Shown here piece by piece: positions 59,334 through 64,000 of a DNA stretch of 64,000 nucleotides. Position 1 is the stretch's first letter; each line of letters begins with the position of its first letter. Under the pieces are notes generated by a model. That model searched no databases. It was not told the DNA's origin and worked only from the letters and a program-made list of their open reading frames with translations. The DNA is from an uncultured Gemmatimonadota bacterium (GTDB taxonomy: Bacteria > Gemmatimonadota > Gemmatimonadetes > Gemmatimonadales > Gemmatimonadaceae), in assembly GCA_903910555.1 (NCBI GenBank), contig CAIVZZ010000019.1:1-64000 (forward strand), written 5' to 3'. Both the position numbers and the translations under genes were made by a program.

Positions 59334-60926
59334 ATGACCTGGCCGCAGCGCTACGACCCGATGGGTTCGGCAGTCCTCTCCACGCTCGTCGCGCTCGCAC
59401 CTGTGGTCCTGCTGCTCGGACTGCTCGCGACGCGGCGAGTGCGCGCGGAATGGGCCGCACTCGTCGGACTCGCCGCGTCGATCTCGGTGGCCGTCTTTGC
59501 GATAGGCATGCCCGCGGGCATGGCGCTGCGCGCCGCGGTGTTCGGCGCGGCATACGGCCTCTTTCCGATCGGCTGGATTCTACTCAACGTAATTTTTCTC
59601 TACCGCCTCACAGTTGAACAGGGCGCGTTCGGCGTGCTCCAGCGAAGCATTGCGCAGCTGACCACCGACAAACGTCTTCAGCTCGTGCTCATCGCGTTTG
59701 CGTTCGGCGCGTTCTTCGAGGGCGCGGCGGGATTCGGAACGCCGGTGGCCGTCACCGCGGCATTGTTGATCGGGCTGGGATTTTCGCCGCTCGAGGCGTC
59801 GGGACTCTCGCTGATCGCGAACACCGCGCCCGTCGCGTTCGGCGCGCTCGGCACGCCGCTCATCGCGCTCCAGGGTGTGACGGGCCTCGACATGCACGAA
59901 CTCTCCGCGCAGGTCGGCCGTCAGCTTCCCGTCTTCAGCGTGATGATTCCATTCTGGCTCGTCGCCGTCTACGCCGGCTTCGGCAAGATGATGGAAGTGT
60001 GGCCCGCGCTCGCGGTCGCCGGAATTTCGTTCGCGGTGCCGCAGTATCTCATTTCCAACTTCCACGGGCCGTGGCTCGTCGACGTCGGTGCGGCGCTCAT
60101 CTCGATGGGGTCGTTCGCACTTTTCCTTCGCGTGTGGCGCCCCGCCGGCACCGAGCGCATTACGGCGCGCGAGACCGACATTCCTCGCGCGGCAATGCTG
60201 CGCGCGCTCATGCCGTGGGCGCTCCTCTGCGTGATCGTGTTCGCGTGGGGAACGCCGCAGGTGAAGGCGTGGCTCGATTCGGTCTCGATCGGAAAATTCC
60301 CGATTCACGGGCTCGATCTTCAGGTGCTGCGCGTGCCGCCGGTCGTAACCGCGGCGAAACCAGAGCCGGCCGTGTTCACGCTGAACTGGCTGAGCGCGAG
60401 CGGCTCTGGAATCGCGCTCACGGCAATCATCGCCGGCATCCTCATGGGATGCACACCGTCGCAGATGGCGCGCGCATACGGGGGAACGCTCAAGCGGATC
60501 GGGCCATCGCTTCTAACAATTTCGGCGATGATGGCGCTCGGCTACGTCACGCGCTATTCGGGAACAGACGCGATCCTCGGCATCGCGTTCGCGCATGCCG
60601 GCGTGCTCTATCCGTTCTTCGGCACATACCTCGGCTGGCTCGGCGTCGCGCTCACCGGCTCGGATACGTCGTCGAACGTTTTGTTCGGCGGGCTGCAGGT
60701 GGTCACCGCGCATCAAGTCGGTGTCAGCCCCGTGCTCATGGCGGCGGCGAACAGCTCCGGCGGTGTGATGGGAAAAATGATCGACGCCCAGAGCATCGTC
60801 GTCGCCGGCACAGCGACGCAGACGCGCGGAATGGAAGGCGCGATCCTGCGCTACGTATTCCGCCACAGCCTCGCGCTCGTCACGCTCGTGGGGATTTGGG
60901 TGATGCTGCAGGCCTATGTATTTTGA
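59334..60926 (+). CDS. L-lactate permease (LctP family)
   Basis: An inner-membrane lactate or glycolate transporter of 530 residues with about 12-14 helices. The family signature is in FGAFFEGAAGFGTPVAVTAA and again near ALTGSDTSSNVLFGGLQ, followed by AANSSGGVMGKMIDAQSIVV. It is co-directional with the hydroxy acid oxidase 36 bases upstream, making a two-gene lactate utilisation unit. A GspF-like gene follows seven bases after its stop. Confidence 0.94.
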   Translation: MTWPQRYDPMGSAVLSTLVALAPVVLLLGLLATRRVRAEWAALVGLAASISVAVFAIGMPAGMALRAAVFGAAYGLFPIGWILLNVIFLYRLTVEQGAFGVLQRSIAQLTTDKRLQLVLIAFAFGAFFEGAAGFGTPVAVTAALLIGLGFSPLEASGLSLIANTAPVAFGALGTPLIALQGVTGLDMHELSAQVGRQLPVFSVMIPFWLVAVYAGFGKMMEVWPALAVAGISFAVPQYLISNFHGPWLVDVGAALISMGSFALFLRVWRPAGTERITARETDIPRAAMLRALMPWALLCVIVFAWGTPQVKAWLDSVSIGKFPIHGLDLQVLRVPPVVTAAKPEPAVFTLNWLSASGSGIALTAIIAGILMGCTPSQMARAYGGTLKRIGPSLLTISAMMALGYVTRYSGTDAILGIAFAHAGVLYPFFGTYLGWLGVALTGSDTSSNVLFGGLQVVTAHQVGVSPVLMAAANSSGGVMGKMIDAQSIVVAGTATQTRGMEGAILRYVFRHSLALVTLVGIWVMLQAYVF

Positions 60927-60932
60927 GTTGAT

Positions 60933-61757
60933 ATGAGCTTCACGGTTCTCGGATCACTGCGTCGTCTCGACGAAAGCCGTCACCGCGCCGAACTGTATCG
61001 GGCATGGAGCATCGGACTCGCGGCCGGATTGACGTCGAATGTGGCGCTCGACCATATGGGCCGGATCGCATTCCCATCGGTCGAGGAAGCGCGGCGCTAT
61101 CTCGTGGTCGGCACGGGACAGGGAAAATCGGTCACCGCGCTCGTGAAGGCCCGCCCGAATCTGCTTGCGCCGTTCGAGGGCGCTGTGCTCACCGCCGGCG
61201 ATGAAAGCGGAACGCTGAACCAGTCGCTGCAGTTGCTCACGAACTTCTACGCCGGCGAGTTCAAGCGGGCACTCAAGATTCGAAACTCCATGCTCTACCC
61301 GGTTTTTGCGGGGCTCGTCGCGTCATTCGGTCTGCCGTTCGTGGTGCTGCACAAGAGTCCGGTCAAAACGTATGTAACCGCGATCATCGTGCTGCTCGTC
61401 GCGTTCTTGCTCATGGGCGGCGTGTTCATTTCGATTCTCGCGTCGATTTTACTCAACACGCGTGCCATGTCTCGCGCACGCTTCGCGCGCGTGCTGTCAT
61501 CGACGATCGAGGCCGGACTCCCGCTGGGCCGCGCAATCCGTCTGTCTGTGGATGCGTCGGGAAACAGGGGATTGCTCGAGCATATCAAGAAACGCTCGGA
61601 GCGCGAACTCTCGACTACGCCGCTCGCAAAAATATTCGAGGGGTGCGAAGACATTCCCGCGGCGCTTCTGTCACAGCTAATGATCGCCGACGCGACCGGC
61701 GACTATAAGAACACCCTCGTCGCCTACGCCCGCGACCTGGAGCTACGCGAGAAGTAA
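60933..61757 (+). CDS. type II secretion/type IV pilus GspF-like inner-membrane protein (short form)
   Basis: A protein of 274 residues resembling GspF/PilC platform proteins. Two copies of the GspF helical domain are recognised, one with EGAVLTAGDESGTLNQSLQL and one with SSTIEAGLPLGRAIRLSVDA, separated by two membrane helices. Normal members have about 400 residues and a third C-terminal helix, so this one lacks the end. No other pilus or secretion gene is near; it lies directly after the lactate permease. It may be a remnant or a specialised short form. Confidence 0.78.
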   Translation: MSFTVLGSLRRLDESRHRAELYRAWSIGLAAGLTSNVALDHMGRIAFPSVEEARRYLVVGTGQGKSVTALVKARPNLLAPFEGAVLTAGDESGTLNQSLQLLTNFYAGEFKRALKIRNSMLYPVFAGLVASFGLPFVVLHKSPVKTYVTAIIVLLVAFLLMGGVFISILASILLNTRAMSRARFARVLSSTIEAGLPLGRAIRLSVDASGNRGLLEHIKKRSERELSTTPLAKIFEGCEDIPAALLSQLMIADATGDYKNTLVAYARDLELREK

Positions 61758-61809
61758 CCCCTCACGCCTCGCTGATCTTCCCCCTCATCCTTCGCCCGTC
61801 CCTGCAGTC

Positions 61810-62907
61810 TTAAGGCCTTCCCCCGGCCTTCCACTCCGGCTTCGGCCCATCCGTCAGCAGCCTCACTGCCTTGGCCCCTGCATTGATCACGCCGGCCATG
61901 TGTACGAAATCGACCTTCGTTATGTCGTCCGACGGTTGGTGATAGTCGCTGTGCAAGTTGAATGATGAAAGCGTGTGCGCCGGAATCCCGCGCATCGCGA
62001 ACGCGATGTTGTCGCTGCGTTCAAAGAACCGCTGATCCAGGCGTTTGTCCGGCACGATCGGAATTCCGTTCGCCGCGAGTTCGTCACCCATCGTCGAGCG
62101 CTCGTATCCCGTGAGCCACGCGCGACCGACGCCGCCGGCGAGTGAGTCCGGGCGGCCGATCATTTCGATTTCGAGATTTGCAGCCATTTGCTCGAGTGGA
62201 ATGGCCGGATGCGCGATGTACCAATTGGTGCCGAGCAGTCCGACTTCCTCACCCATCATCGCCGCGAACACCACCGTGCGCTTCGGTTTCGGTCCCTTGA
62301 GCATCTGCCGCGCGATCTCGAGAACCGCGGTGACGCCGGACGCGTCGTCGTCAGCGCCGTTATAAATCGAGTCGCCTTTCACCGGGCGGCCAATGCCGAG
62401 GTGGTCATAGTGGCCGTCGACGAGCACGTACTCGCTTTTCAGTTTGGGATCTGAGCCGCGGATCACACCGATCACATTCACGGCCGGACGGCGCCGCGAC
62501 GCCGGCACCGAGTCCAAATCCGCGAAGCTCGGGTGCACGCGCAGTGCGGCGCGCAACGGACCGTCCATTGGAACGGCGATCATCTTGGTGCTGTCCTGCG
62601 GATTTCGAATGCGCCGCATCGGCTTCATCGAGTCGACGGCGAGCGGCACACGCTGAAAATATCCGCTGTCGCCAAGCGGCTCGAGCCCGATCTTTTTCAT
62701 CTCGCCCGCGATGTACCGCGCCGCGCGCTGTCCTCCGGGCGATCCGCTCGCGCGCCCCTCCATCGAATCGTCTGCGAGCGCGGAGAGAATGCGCCGAACG
62801 TCGGCAGGCGTCGTGGTCGGGCCACCCTGAACCGGAGTGGAACTGCTCGCGGTTAGTCCAGCCACCGCGGCGAATGCGAGCAGAACAGCGGAGAGTCGTT
62901 TCGTCAT
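61810..62907 (-). CDS. secreted M28 family metallopeptidase
   Basis: A zinc aminopeptidase-type protein of 365 residues with a signal peptide of about 22 residues (LLAFAAVAGLTASSS). Metal and catalytic residues are seen in VDGHYDHLGIG, NGADDDASGVTAVLEIA, MMGEEVGLLGTNW and FNLHSDYHQPSDD. The ATG at 62907 is preferred over longer readings, which enter the divergent acyltransferase gene. A six-base hairpin (AAGGCC/GGCCTT, 61812-61830) lies at its end. Confidence 0.92.
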   Translation of the reverse strand: MTKRLSAVLLAFAAVAGLTASSSTPVQGGPTTTPADVRRILSALADDSMEGRASGSPGGQRAARYIAGEMKKIGLEPLGDSGYFQRVPLAVDSMKPMRRIRNPQDSTKMIAVPMDGPLRAALRVHPSFADLDSVPASRRRPAVNVIGVIRGSDPKLKSEYVLVDGHYDHLGIGRPVKGDSIYNGADDDASGVTAVLEIARQMLKGPKPKRTVVFAAMMGEEVGLLGTNWYIAHPAIPLEQMAANLEIEMIGRPDSLAGGVGRAWLTGYERSTMGDELAANGIPIVPDKRLDQRFFERSDNIAFAMRGIPAHTLSSFNLHSDYHQPSDDITKVDFVHMAGVINAGAKAVRLLTDGPKPEWKAGGRP

Positions 62908-62965
62908 GCGATTGAATTTCACGGGAAACCTTGCCCCGCGCCAGCCGGAATCGCACAATGCGGCG

Positions 62966-63565
62966 ATGCCAATTGTCCCGGTCACCGTACCGCCCCTCGG
63001 CGACGCCGTCGCGAGGCGAGGCAACGCGCTCACGCGTGCGCTCGCCACGACCGCCATGCGGCTAACCGGCTGGCGGATCGAGGGCACGTTTCCCAACGTG
63101 CCGCAATTCGTCGTCATAGTGGCGCCCCACACGTCGAACTGGGATTTCTTCGTGGGCGTCATGGTGATGTTCGCGATCGGATTTCGCGGCACGTTTCTCG
63201 GCAAGCACACGCTCTTTCGCTGGCCGGTCAGCGTTGTGATGCGCTGGCTCGGTGGCGTTCCGGTGGATCGCTCTTCTTCGCACAACGTGGTGCAACAGAC
63301 CATCGACTACTTCGAGTCGCGACCGCAGCTGCTCCTCGCGCTCTCGCCCGAGGGAACGCGCAAGAAACTTCCCGCGTGGCGCACCGGATTCTGGTACGTC
63401 GCGAAGGGTGCGGGCGTGCCGATCGTGCCGGCGGCGTTCGACTATCCGGCAAAGCGGGTCCGGATATTCTCGCCGATCCAACCCGGCGAGGATATCGCCG
63501 CCGATATCGCAAAGTTGCAAACGCACTTCAACGCGCAGATGGCGCGGCACCCGGAGCGGTATTGA
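62966..63565 (+). CDS. 1-acyl-sn-glycerol-3-phosphate acyltransferase-like protein
   Basis: A PlsC-type acyltransferase of 199 residues. The acyl-transfer motif is APHTSNWDFFVG (His-x4-Asp), followed by LGKHTLFRWP and the phosphate-binding SPEGTRKKLPAWRTGF, and then PAAFDYPAKRVRIF. There is no clear transmembrane segment beyond one near the N-terminus. The short form is typical of small bacterial PlsC-like proteins. The next gene starts at the stop codon (TGATG overlap). Function in phospholipid acylation is inferred from the family. Confidence 0.9.
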   Translation: MPIVPVTVPPLGDAVARRGNALTRALATTAMRLTGWRIEGTFPNVPQFVVIVAPHTSNWDFFVGVMVMFAIGFRGTFLGKHTLFRWPVSVVMRWLGGVPVDRSSSHNVVQQTIDYFESRPQLLLALSPEGTRKKLPAWRTGFWYVAKGAGVPIVPAAFDYPAKRVRIFSPIQPGEDIAADIAKLQTHFNAQMARHPERY

Positions 63566-63990
63566 TGGAGCTCTTCACCGCTCCGCGCCCGGACCATTCG
63601 CCGCCCGAAGGGCTCAGCAGCGAAGAACTCGCGCAGGCGATCGACTCGCTGAGCCGCAAACTGCGCTCCGTGCGAGCGTCGCTGCGCACCGCGCGGCTCG
63701 CCGGACTGGCCGTTTTCGTGCTGATCATCGGGATCGGCTTCATCCTGCTCTGGGTGGGTCCCGAACCATTCCTGCCGCGAATCTTCGAGAGCGGTGACGT
63801 GGTGACCGTCCCGACGTTGCTCGGGTGGTGGATGGCGGTGATTCTCGCCGCGCTGTTTGTCGGCATCGTGAGCTACCGGGTCTTCGCGCACCGCCAGCAG
63901 GTTGTGCGTGGCTGGGTACACAAGTCGCACGATCTCGAGCGCAGACTGGATCACGCGGAGTCGGAGGCGCGCCGCCGCACGAAAGCGTAG
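63565..63990 (+). CDS. two-helix membrane protein of unknown function
   Basis: A protein of 141 residues with a helical N-terminus (SSEELAQAIDSLSRKLRSVR), two membrane helices (about residues 46-64 and 89-108) and a charged C-terminal helix (HDLERRLDHAESEARRRTKA). The start ATG at 63565 overlaps the acyltransferase stop, so the two are probably translated together. Family not recognised. The gene ends ten bases before the window edge. Confidence 0.75.
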   Translation: MELFTAPRPDHSPPEGLSSEELAQAIDSLSRKLRSVRASLRTARLAGLAVFVLIIGIGFILLWVGPEPFLPRIFESGDVVTVPTLLGWWMAVILAALFVGIVSYRVFAHRQQVVRGWVHKSHDLERRLDHAESEARRRTKA

Positions 63991-64000
63991 TTTGATAGGG

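Overview
This window is high-GC, densely coded chromosomal DNA on both strands, with many 4-base start/stop overlaps. It has no rRNA, no tRNA that I can see, no CRISPR array and no classical insertion sequence. The gene mix suggests an aerobic heterotroph of the Gemmatimonadota or a close relative: eukaryotic-type Ser/Thr kinases with one membrane anchor, secreted M28 peptidases, a TonB-dependent receptor with a carboxypeptidase-like N-terminal domain, several amino-acid permeases, and periplasmic thiol chemistry. The taxonomic call is an inference from gene content.

Layout. 0.3-5.5 kb: two APC amino-acid permeases around a heme O synthase gene (ctaB) and its small membrane partner, then an M24 peptidase. 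5.6-12 kb: a V4R-like protein and a tightly coupled operon (DUF92 family, FAD oxidoreductase, flavin reductase, methyltransferase, SRPBCC cyclase-like protein, ketosynthase, DUF1707 protein) that looks like a small lipid or polyketide tailoring pathway without its own acyl carrier protein. 12-22.8 kb: STAS protein, acetyl-CoA synthetase, a kinase, a VKOR/DsbA-like pair, an alpha/beta hydrolase with an Asp nucleophile, a CDP-alcohol phosphatidyltransferase, a lone cyclic-nucleotide domain, an M28 peptidase, a SpeD-like protein lacking its catalytic serine, and DUF2461. 22.8-23.5 kb: a free-standing element resembling a 23S rRNA intervening sequence, with long complementary arms around a four-helix-bundle (IVP-type) gene. 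23.5-33.6 kb: M16 peptidase plus ABC exporter operon, a TPR protein, pseudouridine-5'-phosphate glycosidase, and a kynureninase-like enzyme with a permease. 33.7-41.5 kb: small secreted or membrane proteins, a patatin fused to a ferredoxin domain, aconitase, and a zinc-ribbon/PEGA kinase. 42-45.2 kb: a Cys peroxiredoxin, a coupled paralogue whose peroxidatic residue is encoded by an in-frame TGA (probable selenocysteine), and the agmatine-to-putrescine pair aguB/aguA. 45.2-51.8 kb: an amino-acid binding lipoprotein, a chemoreceptor, queC/queE, an NlpC/P60 hydrolase and a CapA-family protein. 52-64 kb: TonB receptor, GDPD, ABC transporter, a lactate oxidation/uptake pair, a GspF-like protein, M28 peptidase and an acyltransferase.

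The two strongest novelties are the probable selenoprotein peroxiredoxin at 42649-43215, which has a SECIS-like hairpin just after the TGA, and the IVS-like element at 22776-23463. A related solo repeat at 51.7-51.9 kb supplies the start codon and the beginning of the signal peptide of the CapA-family gene. Several other intergenic inverted or dispersed repeats (1.7, 45.2, 49.3 and 54.9 kb) show that this genome carries families of hairpin-forming intergenic sequences.
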